A DNA stretch of 64,000 bases from Triticum aestivum (lineage: Eukaryota; Streptophyta; Magnoliopsida; Poales; Poaceae), in the NCBI RefSeq assembly GCF_018294505.1, contig NC_057800.1:172994396-173058395 (forward strand), given 5' to 3'. Positions 1 through 11,538 of this stretch are shown in pieces. Both the position numbers and the translations under genes were made by a program. The notes beneath the pieces were generated by a model. It was not told where the DNA came from. It searched no databases and saw only the letters and a program-made list of their open reading frames with translations. How positions within the stretch are numbered: position 1 is the stretch's first letter; each line of letters starts with the position of its first letter.

Positions 1-105
1 CCGACATCGACACGACACCCCGACCCCCCGACCCCGAAACAGCACCCCGACCCCGACACGGCACCCCGACACCGACAGGACACCCCGACCCCCGACACCT
101 CCCGA
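1..105. repeat. C-rich 'ccgacaccgacac' low-complexity tract
   Basis: Degenerate tandem runs of ccgac/accccgac with almost no T. It lies upstream of the transposase ORF inside the CACTA element, probably in a leader or intron. No coding content is apparent. From 106 to 436 the sequence becomes AT-rich and nothing recognisable is seen. Confidence 0.6.
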
Positions 106-436
106 AAAGGTGTTCTTTGGCCTTCCAGAGGCCGACGGGGTCATATATTTGTGAATTATTAGTTAGGTCATATATTTTTCAATTTTGTTATGAAAAACAT
201 CATATATAATTGTGTTGATCGTTTAGTTTTAAATGTGCAGTTGTTTCATCGCTGCGAGGTTTGGTGTTCGACGACCTCGCCGTGCGTTTGACGAGCTTTG
301 CCCCTTCGTTCGTGGGTGAGCACAAATGACAAGTCCTCCTCCCCCATTAATTATTTGATCTATTCCGATGAAACTTGATAGCTAGCTATATATGTGTCTT
401 GAATCATCAGTATGCGTAACCAATATGTGTCTCCCG

Positions 437-501
437 TTCGAAAGCGTCATAGTTATAAATATGCATGCATTTGCATATTTATAACCTTGATTCTTTCGAA
501 T
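437..501. repeat. Short inverted repeat (hairpin)
   Basis: Perfect 14-bp arms gttataaatatgca (452-465) and its complement (472-485) flank a 6-base spacer. Pairing continues imperfectly outward to ttcgaaag and ctttcgaa near 440 and 495. It lies upstream of the transposase start in the CACTA element, just before a much larger hairpin. Confidence 0.7.
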
Positions 502-522
502 TGTCCAACGCTATCCATGGAC

Positions 523-746
523 AGCCCGAGTATGTGTATATTGGGTTCGTTTTCCCATATGCTTTGCTCCGGATCCGACGCATAAATTTCGTTAGTGCCT
601 CCCCTGTTGTTCTCCGGGTACACATCGTCTCTGTTTATTGCAGAGACGTGTATCAGGAGAACAGCGGGGAGGTGCTGCCGAAATTTTGCGTCGGATCCGA
701 GGCATAGCATGGGAAAATGAACCCAATCTACACATACACGGGTGGG
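523..746. repeat. Long near-perfect hairpin (about 105-110 bp arms)
   Basis: The left arm (523-633) and right arm (641-746) are reverse complements over almost their whole length, with a loop of about 7 bases (634-640). Matching landmarks include ggatccgacgca on the left and tgcgtcggatcc on the right, and cgtctctg against cagagacg at the loop. A few mismatches and one-base bulges occur. The hairpin lies between the C-rich leader and the transposase start at 883, so it is probably in a leader or intron of the CACTA. Apparent ORFs on both strands here are by-products of the symmetry. A transcript would fold into a precursor-like stem; whether it is processed is unknown. Confidence 0.85.
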
Positions 747-882
747 ATTAGGACCTATCATTACTTATTAGAGTGTAGGTTGCATGGACGTAATAAAATT
801 GACAAAGTAGATCAACTGATGAATATATACATGGTGAATTACATATATAATTGTTGTGTGTCCAGTAGCTCTGAAAGTCGGG

Positions 883-3676
883 ATGAGTGACCGTGCGTGG
901 ATGTATACCGGTCACACTGGTCAGAACAAATGGAGCGCTGAATGGTTCACAAAAACCAAGGGGTTTGTGCAAGCCGCATTTGCAAATGGCCAAAATAAAA
1001 CCTAGTGCCCCTGTTTCCGGTGCGGCAATTGGGAAAAGAAGACAGAGGCTGAAATGGGCAAACACCTGCAGAAGAGTGGTTTTACGCCCGATTATACGGT
1101 TTGGACATTTCATGGTGAGTCTGCCCAACGTGACCGAGCTGAGGTGGATCGTCGTTGCACCGACGAGCATGGTACCAGGATGGAAAACATGGTGCAAGAC
1201 TATGATGATGCTCGGGATTCGGACGAGGAGATGGAGGAATCTGCAAAGGCCTTCAATGAAATGTTGGAGTCTTCAAAACGTTCGCTCCACGAGCACACTG
1301 AGCTTTGTCAGTTGGATGCCATCTCACATGTAATGGCTCTGAAGGCTCAGTTCAACTTGGGCAGAGAATGCTATGACGCAATTATGACAGTATTTGGAAA
1401 CTTTCTACCCAAAGGCCATGTAATGCCTGCAAACCTGTACCAGTCGGACAAAATCCTCCGTGCACTGAAGATGCCCTATGAGAAGATACATGCCTGTGAG
1501 AAAGGATGTGCCTTATTTAGGCTTGACTATGCGGACTTGAACTATTGTCCCATTTGCAAGTCTTCCAGGTATATTGTGGTAGACAACGGTATGGGTGAGA
1601 AGACACAGACCAAAATCCCCGTTAGTGTTCTTCGGTATATGCCAATCGTACCAAGACTTCAACGTCTTTTCATGGTCGAAGAGACGGCCAGACAGATGAC
1701 ATGGCACAAAACAGGGAAAAGAACCAAACTAGATGCAGATGGGAATCTGATGATGGTACACACATCGGATGGTGTTGCGTGGAAAAAGTTTGATGAATTA
1801 CATGCTGACAAAGCGGCAGATCCGAGGCATCCTCGAGTCAGCATCAACACGGATGGGTTCAGTGTGTTTGGTATGACGGCAACCCAATACAGTTGTTGGC
1901 CCGTATTTGTCTTTCCACTCAATCTCCCCCTCGGACAGATTATGCAAAGAAAGAACATTTTCCTGACGTTGATAATTCCAGGACCCAACTATCCGGGGAA
2001 AAATATGAATGTGTACATGCAGCCGCTTAAGGACGAATTGCAAGAAGCCTGGGATAATGGGTTCAAGACATACGACGCCTTTAGCAAATGAAACTTCATA
2101 ATGTGTGTCTGGTACATGTACTCGACGCATGACTTGCCGGCGTATGCGCTATTCGTTGGCTGGTGTGTGCATGGAAGGTTCCCGTGCCCCACATGCAAGG
2201 GAGCTCTTGATTTTCGTTGGCTTCAGGCCGGTCGCAAGTTTTCTTGCTTCGACATGCATAGACAGTTCCTGGATCCTCGCCATAAGTTCAGGAAAGACAA
2301 GAAGAACTTCATCAGGGGTAGAGTTATCAAAAACTCTGCACCACCTGCATTGACAGGCCAACAGACCCTGGATCAGTTAAACGCTCTCGAGCCAGATCCA
2401 CAACGTCTAGGGTACTTCAAGGGGTATAATACTAAGCACGCATGGACTCACAAAACATGCTTATGGGATCAGCCTTACTGATAGAAGTGCAGACCATTTC
2501 GTTGGATAACACGCATTGGATAACGAAGAATGGCGGACCATTTCGTTGTATATCTTCAACAACCTGATAGAAGTGCGGCCGTACATCGAGTAAGTTCTCG
2601 GTACATTGTTTCGCAACTTCTATTTCCTTTGAACTGCTCTTATTCCTGGATATGTCATACAGTCGATACGTCGCCATATTCTCGTATGGAGCGGAGATCT
2701 AAAAGGATTCCGTCGAAGAGTATGAGCTTCTCGCAAAGCAAGGAGGCGGCTATCCCGGTTTCATCTCTTGGTTCAAACAAACGGTAATTTCTCCTCGACA
2801 ATTTCATTTCATTCGCTAATTTGTGCATAATGCAACAATCCTTTCATATTAAACTTGTAGGCTAATTCAGAGTCTATGGACGCCGAACTGAGACAAGTCG
2901 CTAATGGTCTTGACTATATGGTCCGTTCATTTGACAAGTACGACATCAACGGGTATCGCTTTCGTACCTATGGCAAAGAGCTAAGTATGGCCGACCGAAA
3001 GTCTACAAATTGTTGTGTATCTTCTATCGGCGAAGGAGGTACCGGGTATTATGGAAGAGTTGAAGCAATTTATGAACTTCTGTTCTATGGTGAAAACCCA
3101 CCGAATGTCGTAGTCTTCAAATGTTATTGGTTTCAGCCGAAGGAGACTAGAAGGACTCATGAACATATAGGGCTAGTTGAAATCAACCAAAGCACCCATT
3201 TAGATGTTCCTGATGTCTATATTACGGCTCAACAGGCGACCCAAGTATTCTATCTACCGTGGGCCTGCCAAACTAATCCAAATCTGAAAGGTTGGGATGT
3301 CGTTTATGAAGTGCCGCCACGTGCTAGACTTTCTCCCCCAAAGGAGGAGGATTATGAACCTCACATTAACCCAGACACATATGAAGGAGAATTCTTCCAA
3401 GAGACACATCTTTCCAAAAAGCGTTTCAAGAACCGCTATACTTCACCCCAAAACATTAAAGTAGACAGCGACAATAAATCCGACATCACCCCAGAGGAGG
3501 AACAAGAAGAGCCGGGACAAGAAGAGGTTACTGCAGCGGATGACCTGTCAATGCTTGACCGATTACGTCAAGGTGGCCTTGCACATGTTGATGCCAATGA
3601 ACCCTATGAGCCCATCATTGATTATAGTGATGATGATGATGATGCATTTATTGATGATACTGATCGAGATTATTAG
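883..3676 (+). pseudogene. TNP2-type CACTA transposase, broken
   Basis: This is a relic of the transposase that would cut and move the CACTA element. The start at 883 opens a transposase-associated N-terminal domain (MSDRAWMYTG, then CPCFRC at about residues 42-47). The TNP2/Transposase_21 region follows, with a CPIC motif and VPRLQRLF, up to CPTCKGALDFRW near 2200. The frame is interrupted by TAG at 1003-1005 (tryptophan expected from the family) and TGA at 2089-2091. About 300 central residues are missing between DQPY (near 2479) and NEEWRT (near 2522), and further stops and frame shifts follow. The C-terminal part is split by an intron (donor after 2783, acceptor before 2861). Exon 2 (2861-3676) holds a DUF4216-like region (YYGRVEAIYELLFYGE) and an acidic tail. 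The enzyme is inactive; the family assignment is firm. Confidence 0.88.
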
Positions 3677-3813
3677 TAGTGTCAGGTATTCAATTTTTTT
3701 ATGTTGTACTTGATGATGATACACTTAACTGATATACATATTATTATTCATGTCGGTACTTTTTTTATGTTGTACTAATTTTGTTTATTCTTTGTCATGG
3801 CAGGTGTTCAAAG

Positions 3814-6338
3814 ATGGCGGGCGCTGGTCGGGAGCGCGCCGAGGCCCCTTCTTCGTCGGCGCGTGGTGCGAGGTCTTCCATTCCACACGCACCTCTCCGC
3901 AGAGCGTTGCTGGACAGTATGGCGACACCGCCGGGCCCTTCTTCGTCGACCGCGGTGCCCAGCAGGGGACGAGGTAAGAAGAAGAAAGGAGGTGGAGCAC
4001 GTGGTCGCGGGAGAGGAGGTAGGGTGACTCTTACGGCGCCTTCCTCGCCGCCGCCCCCAGCTGTTTCACCCGAGCACGTGACTGCTAGGGTGGACTCGTC
4101 TGAGGAGGAGGCTGCACGGACTCCGGTCCACGAGCCTCTGGTCCACGGGTCTTCGGCCCACGAGCCTCGGGTCAACGGGCCTTCGACCCACGAGACTTGG
4201 GCCCACGAGACCCCGGAGGAGCACACGTCTGGATGGGGTACCTGGTCGGGTCATCCTGAGGAGCCGACTGGCCACGCTGATGATGGTGGGGAGCCGAGTG
4301 GCCATGCTGATGATGGCAGGGAGCCGACTGATGAGGACGGGGAGGAGGGGGCAACGTCTACCAGCGTGGTGCTACACGGCTCCCGTCCGTGCTGGTGACC
4401 CGCGAGCAGAGGTGGTTGATTTTCCCTGATGGGGAGAGGTAAGTGCATTTAATCTTTTTGTACCTTCTGCATTCACGTTTCTTCAAATAACAGATGTGTT
4501 GGCCTTGTCATGCTGCAGGGGTTGGGACCACCATGAAAGTGTCCACCGGCCCAACTCCGTCCCTGGAGTTCTGATTCGGCAAAACTTCCCGGGGTTTGTC
4601 ACGTTGCCTGGTGAGGGTCGGCTTCCAGAGGTTGGATTGACTTGGGAGCACTACTTGGCTGCCCCGGCCCCGCCGGGTGAGATTATCGATGGTGTCTTGT
4701 GCAAGACGAGGGCAGACGTCGTGATCAGAAAGTTTTGGGTAATTGCTCCTTTACACAATTAAAAATCTTCAACTAGCTATTTATTAATTGTACTAATCAA
4801 TATTGTCTCATTTGATTGCAGACATTCTACAGGTGTGAGGAGGGATACGAGGAGGAGGTGGATCATGTTACCCACAAGGAGTGCAAGTGCCTACTTCAGA
4901 ACTTACGGCATGAGGTTCGGGTGCAGGCTGTTCGAGACTACTACGCCGGGCGTGGTATCAAGAAGCCCAAGCAGGAGTCCCGCGATAAGTTCTTGATTAA
5001 GGAGAAGTACATGAAGGTAATTCTTAAGGCCTTGTACTTACTTCCTTCATTTAGTAATTCATAGCCGTAGCGCTCAAGTTTCTATTTGCTAACTTAGGCC
5101 CCTCCGAGATGGTGTGCGGATCGGATGGATTGTGGGGAGGTGTTGGTCAATGAGTGGTGCTCAAAAGAATGGCTGGCCACCCACAAAGAGGCCAAGGACA
5201 AACGTGCCCAAATGGAAGGTGTGCCACACCACCAAGGCAGCTCCAACTTATTTCAGTACGGGCGGAACTGGGTATGTGGTTTGCTTCATGATTCATGCAA
5301 TTCATTCATCATGCTAGCTTTAGCCCTTTAATTACTAATTTACTTTGTTTCTCTCTTTCAGGCACGCTACAATAAGGCGGATAAGGTGCCAGAGGTGTAC
5401 GACCTGTATGCCATGGCCCACACTGGCCCTTACAAGAAAGTCAAGGCATTCTCTGCGTCTGACCTCAATGATCCAAAGAACTTCACCAACATCTCCGCCC
5501 ACGACAAGCTCGTGCAATATAGAGATCAGGGGAAGGCGAGGAAAGGGGAGGACTTTAACCCGAGCCAGGGTCCCATTGATACAGAGCTGCTGATGATATC
5601 TGGTGGCGGGAGGTCCCATGGCTCCATAGCCATGGGAGATGGACTTATCCATTGTCCCAGCACTCTCCCGGAGATCAAGGCACGCCAGTCGAGCTCCGCT
5701 CCTGAGATAAGGCCTCGTGAACGGCCAGTCCAACTCGCCTTCAAGGTTAGTTATACGTACTCAGCTATCTTTCTCCATTACATTGTGTGCGCTTCCATCA
5801 ATGATTAAAAATGGTCATGTGAGTGGTGTTGCAGGCTGCTATACAGAGTGAGAGAGATAGAACGGAGAAACTTCTGGCGGAGGCGGCGGAGAGGCAGCGG
5901 GAGTTGGAGGAGAGGACGACAAAGATGTTGGAGGAGGAGAGGGCACGGAATGACATGCAGGCAAGGGCCATGTACGAGCTCCTTGTGGTAAGTTTCTTCT
6001 GCAGATTACTTGCTAGTCTTAACATTTGAGTCTCATTACTAACTAGTATGACTCTGTTGTGAAAACCAAATGTGTAGTCTGTGTGCGAGAAGTCCGGTCA
6101 GACCGCTCCGCCGATGCCAGTGATTGCTCCTGGGAGCACGGTGAGTTTAATTTGAATGGACATTACTTGCTAGTCTTAACATTTGAGTGTCATAATGCTA
6201 ACGAGACAATGGAAATGATCTTTGGTGCAACTTAACTCCAGAAACGCATCACACGATCCTTCTCCAGCTACCGGCGCGAGCCAGCCCGCTTCTTCTCCAG
6301 CTACCGGCGCGAGCCAGCCCACTCCTACATCTCCATGA
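3814..6338 (+). pseudogene. CACTA second ORF (TNP1/Ptta-like), multi-exon, frameshifted
   Basis: Likely the second CACTA protein, a counterpart of the En/Spm DNA-binding factor; that role is inferred from position and family. Exons inferred from GT/AG sites: 3814-4438, 4519-4738, 4822-5016, 5098-5271, 5362-5745, 5835-5987, 6078-6140 and 6242-6338. Exon 1 encodes a low-complexity Pro/Ser/Gly-rich N terminus with repeated 'HEP..HG' and 'GHADDG' units. A frameshift falls near 4375, before REQRWLIFPDGER. Exons 2-5 carry the conserved core (PPRWCADRMDCG, VYDLYAMAHTGPYK). Exon 6 is a coiled coil (ERDRTEKLLAEAAERQRELE). Exon 8 repeats SPATGASQP before the TGA at 6336. It lies about 140 bp after the transposase stop, as usual for Triticeae CACTA elements. 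Apart from the frameshift the exons look intact. Confidence 0.8.
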
Positions 6339-6359
6339 TCACGGTAAGTTTCTCTAGTG

Positions 6360-7440
6360 TTTTGCTTAACAAATGCATAAAGACCTAGACTTAGCTTTAT
6401 TTCATCCAATATGCTTACCATAATGACCTAGAGTTAGCTTCTTTTCCTCCAAAATGACTTAATAAGCTTACTGACCTCATAAACCATCCATTCTACCTAA
6501 GTTAGCTCTAAAATAACTCATTTTACCTTAGTTAGCTTACAAGTGATCCAATTTATCCAAGTTAGCTCTAAAATGACCCATTTTACGTAGATTAGCTCCT
6601 AAATGATCCATTTTACCTACGTTAGCTTTAAAATGACCCATTTCACCTAGGTTAGCTCATAAACGTGGCATTTCACCTAGGTTAGCTCCAAAATGACCCA
6701 TTTCACCTAAGTTAGCTCAAAAAACGATCCATTTTACCTTAGTTAGCTCAAGAACGTGGCATTTCACCTTAGTTAGCTCATAAAAGACCCATTTCAACTA
6801 CGTTAGCTCCAAAATGATCAATTTCACCTAGGTTAGCTCATAAATGACCCATTTCACCTAAGTTAGCTCAAAAACGATCCATTTTACCTTACTTAGCTCA
6901 AAAACGTGGCATTTCACCTTAGTTAGCTCATAAAAGACCCATTTCAACTAAGTTAGCTCCAAAATGATCAATTTCACCTAGGTTAGCTCATAAACGACCC
7001 ATTTCACCTAAGTTAGCTAAAAAACGATCCATTTTACCTTAGTTAGCTCAAAAACGTGGCATTTCACCTTAGTTAGCTCATAAAATACCCATTTCAACTA
7101 AGTTAGCTCCAAAATGATCAATTTCACCTAGGTTAGCTCATACACGACCCATTTCACCTAAGTTAGCTAAAAACGATCCATTTTACCTTACTTAGCTAAA
7201 AAACGTGGCATTTCACCTTAGTTAGCTCATAAAAGACCCATTTCAACTAAGTTAGCTCCAAAATGATCAATTTCACCTAGGTTAGCTCATAAACGACCCA
7301 TTTGACCTAGGTTAGCTCATAAATGACCCATTTCACCTAGGTTAGCTCATAAACAACCTATTTCACCTAGGTTAGCTCATAAACTACCCATTTCACCTAG
7401 GTTAGCTCATAAACGTGGCATTTCACCTAAGTTAGCTAAC
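6360..7440 (+). repeat. 30-bp tandem repeat with 150-bp higher-order period
   Basis: About 35 degenerate copies of a 30-bp unit of the type ttagctcataaacgaccc + atttcacctagg. Variants recur in fixed order: units containing aaaacgatcc start near 6721, 6871, 7021 and 7170, so blocks of five monomers (150 bp) were duplicated as a group. The array sits between the exon ending at 6338 and the pyrimidine tract and AG at 7530, so it is probably an intron near the 3' end of the CACTA second gene. Confidence 0.85.
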
Positions 7441-7834
7441 ATATGGCATATACTTCTTCTTCTAGTCTTCTTCTTCTATTCTTTTTCTTCTAGTCTTCTT
7501 TTTCTAACTTTCTTATTTGTCATTTTGCAGGTTTCATTCACTTCACGGAAGCCAGCTTCCTATGATGGATTGCTTGCTTTTTCCTGTTTTTTCCTTTGAT
7601 GCACTTCTTGTATTCTGCTCGCTTGCTATGATAAAACTTTGCATATTGTAATATGTATGGGTCGATGGAACTATGTGCAACCTACTATGTATGTATGGAT
7701 GGATATATATGTGCTGGATATTTATTATGTTGGATATATATGTGCTGGATATTTATGTGATGGATATATATGTGCAGTGAAATATTTGTTGTGATAATTG
7801 TTGGATATAAGAAAAACAGAACAAAAAAGAGGCA
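7441..7834 (+). other. CACTA 3' region: pyrimidine tract, acceptor and likely 3' UTR
   Basis: A CTT-rich tract (7448-7510) and tcattttgcag form a strong splice acceptor ending at 7530. No long ORF follows, so this is probably an untranslated last exon. From about 7697 to 7787 there are about three copies of a 30-odd-base TA-rich unit (ggatatatatgtgctggata). The subterminal repeat region begins soon after. Confidence 0.5.
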
Positions 7835-7839
7835 GTGCA

Positions 7840-8357
7840 TGCTCTTTGCCGTCCGCGGAAGACGGCAAAGACCCCTTTGCCGTCGATGGCAGACGGCAAA
7901 GGGGGTACATGGCGCCCACCTATGCTTCCTGGGGATGGAGCATTTGGTCAATTTGCCTACCGTGGCGGACGGCAAAGCCAAGCTGATGGCAAAGACTTTG
8001 CCTTTGCCGTCCGCCGGGCGAACGGCAAAGAAGAGCGGGCGCTGACGTATAGCTGATGTCGTCTGGCGGGCGGCAAAGAGGCGCTCAAATTTGCCGTCTG
8101 CTGGCGGACGGCAAAGGCCGCCGTTAGCCGCCTAACGGTGTGACGCTGGCGGACGTGCAACATTTTTCCGTCCCCCCTCTTTGCCATCAGCCGCTATAGG
8201 CAAAGGGCTCTTTGCCGTCCGCCATAAAAAGCCAACGGAAAAGGACCTGTTTGCCGACCCTATCTTTGCCGTCACAGTTTGCCTTCCACCGCGGACCACA
8301 AAGTGCCTTGCCGTCAGCCGTCCCTGCCTTTGCCGTCCGCCATGGCAGACGGCAAAG
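7840..8357. repeat. CACTA subterminal repeats (ttgccgtc / gacggcaaa)
   Basis: Repeated inverted pairs of ctttgccgtc and gacggcaaag with short spacers; examples at 7845-7870, 7879-7900, 8090-8117 and 8331-8357. Subterminal repeats are the usual binding sites for CACTA accessory proteins; this role is inferred from the superfamily. The density rises toward the 8375 terminus. Confidence 0.85.
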
Positions 8358-8361
8358 TACT

Positions 8362-8375
8362 GGATTCCTGTAGTG
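8362..8375 (+). repeat. CACTA 3' terminal inverted repeat
   Basis: ggattcctgtagtg reads CACTACAGGAATCC on the other strand, the diagnostic CACTA end. Base 8376 begins Copia coding sequence. The matching 5' terminus and the 3-bp target duplication lie outside the window. Confidence 0.88.
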
Positions 8376-9802
8376 CGATCTTTAAGAAGAAGACAGACAC
8401 GGATGGTAATGTGACCATCTATAAAGCTAGGCTTGTCGCTAAAGGTTATCGACAAGTTCAAGGGGTTGACTACGATGAGACTTTCTCTCCCGTAGCAAAG
8501 CTGAAGTCTGTCCGAATCATGTTAGCAATTTCCGCATACTATGATTATGAGATATGGCAAATGGACGTCAAAACGGCATTCCTTAACGGGCATCTTAAGG
8601 AAGAACTGTATATGATGCAGCCGGAAGGTTTTGTCGACCCTAAGAATGCTAACAAGGTATGCAAGCTCCAGCGATCCATTTATGGGCTGGTGCAAGCATC
8701 TTGGAGTTGGAACATTCGCTTTGATGAGATGATCAAAGCGTTTGGGTTTATGCAGACTTATGGAGAAGCCTGCGTTTACAAGAAAGTGAGTGGGAGCTCT
8801 GTAGCATTTCTCATATTATATGTAGATGACATACTTTTGATGGGAAATGATATAAAACTTTTGGACAGCATTAAGGCCTACTTGAATAAGAGTTTTTCAA
8901 TGAAGGACCTTGGAGAAGCTGCTTATATATTAGGCATCAAGATCTATAGAGATAGATCAAGACGCCTCATAGGTCTTTCACAAAGCACATACCTTGATAA
9001 GATATTGAAGAAGTTCAATATGGATCAGTCTAAGAAGGGGTTCTTGCCTGTGTTGCAAGGTATGAAATTGAGCTCAGCTCAATGTCCGACCATGGCAGAA
9101 GATATAAAAGAGATGAGTGTCATCCCCTATGCCTCAGCCATAGGGTCTATTATGTATGCCATGCTGTGTACTAGACCTGATGTAAACCTTGCCGTAAGTT
9201 TGGTAGGAAGGTACCAAAGTAATCCCGGCAAGGAACACTGGACAGCGGTCAAGAATATCCTGAAGTACCTGAAAAGGACTAAGGATATGTTTCTCGTTTA
9301 TGGAGGTGATGAAGAGCTCGTCGTAAAGGGTTACGTTGACGCTAGCTTCGACACAGATCTGGATGACTCTAAGTCACAAACCGGATACGTGTATATGTTG
9401 AATGGTGGAGCAGTAAGCTGGTGCAGCTGCAAGCTGAGTGTCGTGGCGGGATCTACATGTGAAGCGGAGTACATGGCAGCCTCGGAGGCAGCGCATGAAG
9501 CAATTTGGGTGAAGGAGTTCATCACCGACCTAGGAGTCATACCCAATGCATCGGGGCCGATCAAACTCTTCTGTGACAACACTGGAGCTATTGCACTTGC
9601 CAAGGAGCCCAGGTTTCACAAGAAGACCAGGCACATCAAGCGTCGCTTCAACTCCATTTGTGAAAATGTTCAAGATGGAGACATAGATATTTGTAAAGTA
9701 CATACGGATCTGAATGTCGCAGATCTGTTGACTAAACCTCTCCCTAGGGAAAAACATGATCAACACCAGAACTTTATGGGTGTTCGATTCATCACAATGT
9801 AA
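8376..9802 (+). CDS. Copia polyprotein 3' segment (reverse transcriptase-RNase H)
   Basis: An uninterrupted frame of about 475 codons. It starts inside the RVT_2 domain (IFKKKTDTDGNV), because the upstream part is cut by the CACTA, and ends at TAA 9800-9802. The visible RT motifs are MDVKTAFLNG and the catalytic YVDDILLMGND. RNase H follows with VDASFDTD, CEAEYMAASEA and CDNTGAIALAKE, then the conserved end HTDLNVADLLTKPLPR. These domains copy genomic RNA into DNA in the virus-like particle. Absence of stops suggests a fairly young copy. One position reads ASWSWN where I would expect ASRSWN. The frame continues backward into CACTA sequence only by chance. Confidence 0.92.
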
Positions 9803-9834
9803 CTAGATTATTGACTCTAGTGCAAGTGGGAGAC

Positions 9835-11538
9835 TGTTGGAAATATGCCCTAGAGGCAATAATAAAATGATTATTATTATATTTCCTTGTTCATGATAAT
9901 TGTCTTTTATTCATGCTATAATTGTGTTATCCGGAAATCATAATACATGTGTGAATACATAGACACCAACATGTCCCTAGTGAGCCTCTAGTTGACTAGC
10001 TCGTTGATCAACAGATAGTCATGGTTTCCTGACTATGGACATTGGATGTCATTGATAACGAGATCACATCATTAGGAGAATGATGTGATGGACAAGACCC
10101 AATCCTAAACATAGCACAAGATCGTATAGTTCGTTTGCTAGAGTTTTTCCAATGTCAAATATCTTTTCCTTAGACCATGAGATCGTGTAACTCCCGGATA
10201 CCGTAGGAGTGCTTTGGGTGTACCAAACGTCACAACGTAACTGGGTGACTATAAAGGTATACTACGGGTATCTCCGAAAGTGTCTGTTGGGTTGACACGG
10301 ATCAAGACTGGGATTTGTCACTCCATATGACGGAGATGTATCTCTGGGCCCACTCGATAATGCATCATCATAATGAGCTCAAAGTGACCAAGTGTCTGGT
10401 CACGGGATCATGCATTACGGTACGAGTAAAGTGACTTGCCGGTAACGAGATTGAACGAGGTATTGGGATACCGACGATCGAATCTCGGGCAAGTAACGTA
10501 CCGATTAACAAAGGGAATTGTATACGGGATTGCTTGAATCTTCGACATCGTGGTTCATCCGATGAGATCATCGAGGAGCATGTGGGAGCCAACATGGGTA
10601 TCCAGATCCCACTGTTGGTTATTGACCAGAGAGCCGTCTCGGTCATGTCTACATGTCTCCTGAACCCGTAGGGTCTACACTCTTAAGGTTCGGTGACGCT
10701 AGGGTTGTAGTGATATGAGTATGCAGTAACCCGAAAGTTGTTCGGAGTCCCGGATGAGATCCCAGACGTCACAAGGAGTTCCGGAATGGTCCAGAGGTGA
10801 AGAATTATATATAGGAAGTGCAGTTTCGGCCATCGGGAGAGTTTTGGGGGTCAACGGTATTGTACCGGGACCACCGGAAGGGTCCCGGGGGCCACCGGGT
10901 GGGGCCACCCATCCTGGAGGGCCCCATGGGCTGAAGTGGGGTGGGGAACCAGCCCATAGTGGGCTGGTGCACCCCCCCTTGGGCCCCCCATGCGCCTAGG
11001 GTTGGGAACCCTAGGGGAGGGGGCGCCTCCACTTGCCTTGGGGGGCACTCACCCCCTTGGCCGCCGCCCCTAGGAGATCCCATCTCCTAGGGCCGGCGCA
11101 CCACCCTAGGGGGCCTATATAAAGGGGGGAGGGCAGCCGCACCCTGAAGTCTTGGCGCCTCCCTCTCCCCTAGTACACCTCTCCCTCTCGCAGAAGCTCG
11201 GCGAAGCCCTGCTGCGATCACTGCTGCATCCACCACCACGCCGTCGTGTTGCTGGATCTCCGTCAACCTCTTCTCCCCCCTTGCTGGATCAAGAAGTAGG
11301 AGACGTCATCCGCTCCGTACGTGTGTTGAACGCGGAGGTGCCGTCCGTTCGGCGCTAGGATCTCCGGTGATTTGGATCACGACGAGTACGACTCCCTCAA
11401 CCCCGTTCTCTTGAACGCTTCCGCTCGCGATCTACAAAGGTATGTAGATGCACTCCGATCACTCGTTGCTAGATGAACTCATAGATAGATCTTGGTGAAA
11501 CCATAGAAAAATTTTATTTTCTGCAACGTTCCCCAACA
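9835..11538 (+). repeat. 3' LTR of the BARE/Angela-type element
   Basis: A 1704-bp LTR starting TGTTGGAAATATGCCC and ending ttccccaaca, preceded by the polypurine tract. It is followed by tttat (11539-11543), the probable right copy of the 5-bp target duplication; the left copy is outside the window. The central part is GC-rich (10860-11100) and is followed by a TATA box. Confidence 0.92.
11116..11123 (+). promoter_or_regulatory. TATA box of the Copia LTR promoter
   Basis: tatataaa lies inside ggcctatataaaggggg at the usual place for the BARE-group LTR promoter. As a 3' LTR promoter it could in principle drive read-out transcription toward 11539 and the F-box gene at 13484; no evidence for that exists in the sequence alone. 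Confidence 0.65.

Larger units (their letters stand above)
1..8375 (+). mobile_element. CACTA (En/Spm) DNA transposon, 3' part
   Basis: Class II CACTA element read on the + strand; its 5' end lies upstream of the window. It contains a TNP2-type transposase (883-3676), a second multi-exon ORF (3814-6338), an intronic 30-bp tandem repeat, a 3' exon after 7530 and paired 'ttgccgtc...gacggcaaag' subterminal repeats. It stops at 8375 with ...ggattcctgtagtg, the reverse complement of a CACTACAGG terminus. At the next base the reading frame of a Copia reverse transcriptase resumes, so the element is inserted in that retrotransposon. Both ORFs are broken, so it is not autonomous. The class and the 3' boundary are well supported; the exact Triticeae family is not assigned. 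Confidence 0.9.
8376..11538 (+). mobile_element. BARE/WIS/Angela-type Copia LTR retrotransposon, 3' part
   Basis: The 3' portion of a Ty1-Copia element: RT-RNase H coding sequence, a purine-rich stretch caagtgggagac directly before the LTR, and a complete 3' LTR beginning tgttggaaatatgccctag. The 5' part was separated by the CACTA insertion and lies upstream of the window. The LTR start and coding region match my memory of the BARE-1/WIS/Angela group, which is abundant in Triticeae; choosing one family name would need alignment. Confidence 0.92.

Noticed and set aside
453..761. Overlapping ORFs on both strands near 450-760
   Set aside because: They are mirror products of the long inverted repeat and have no protein family features.
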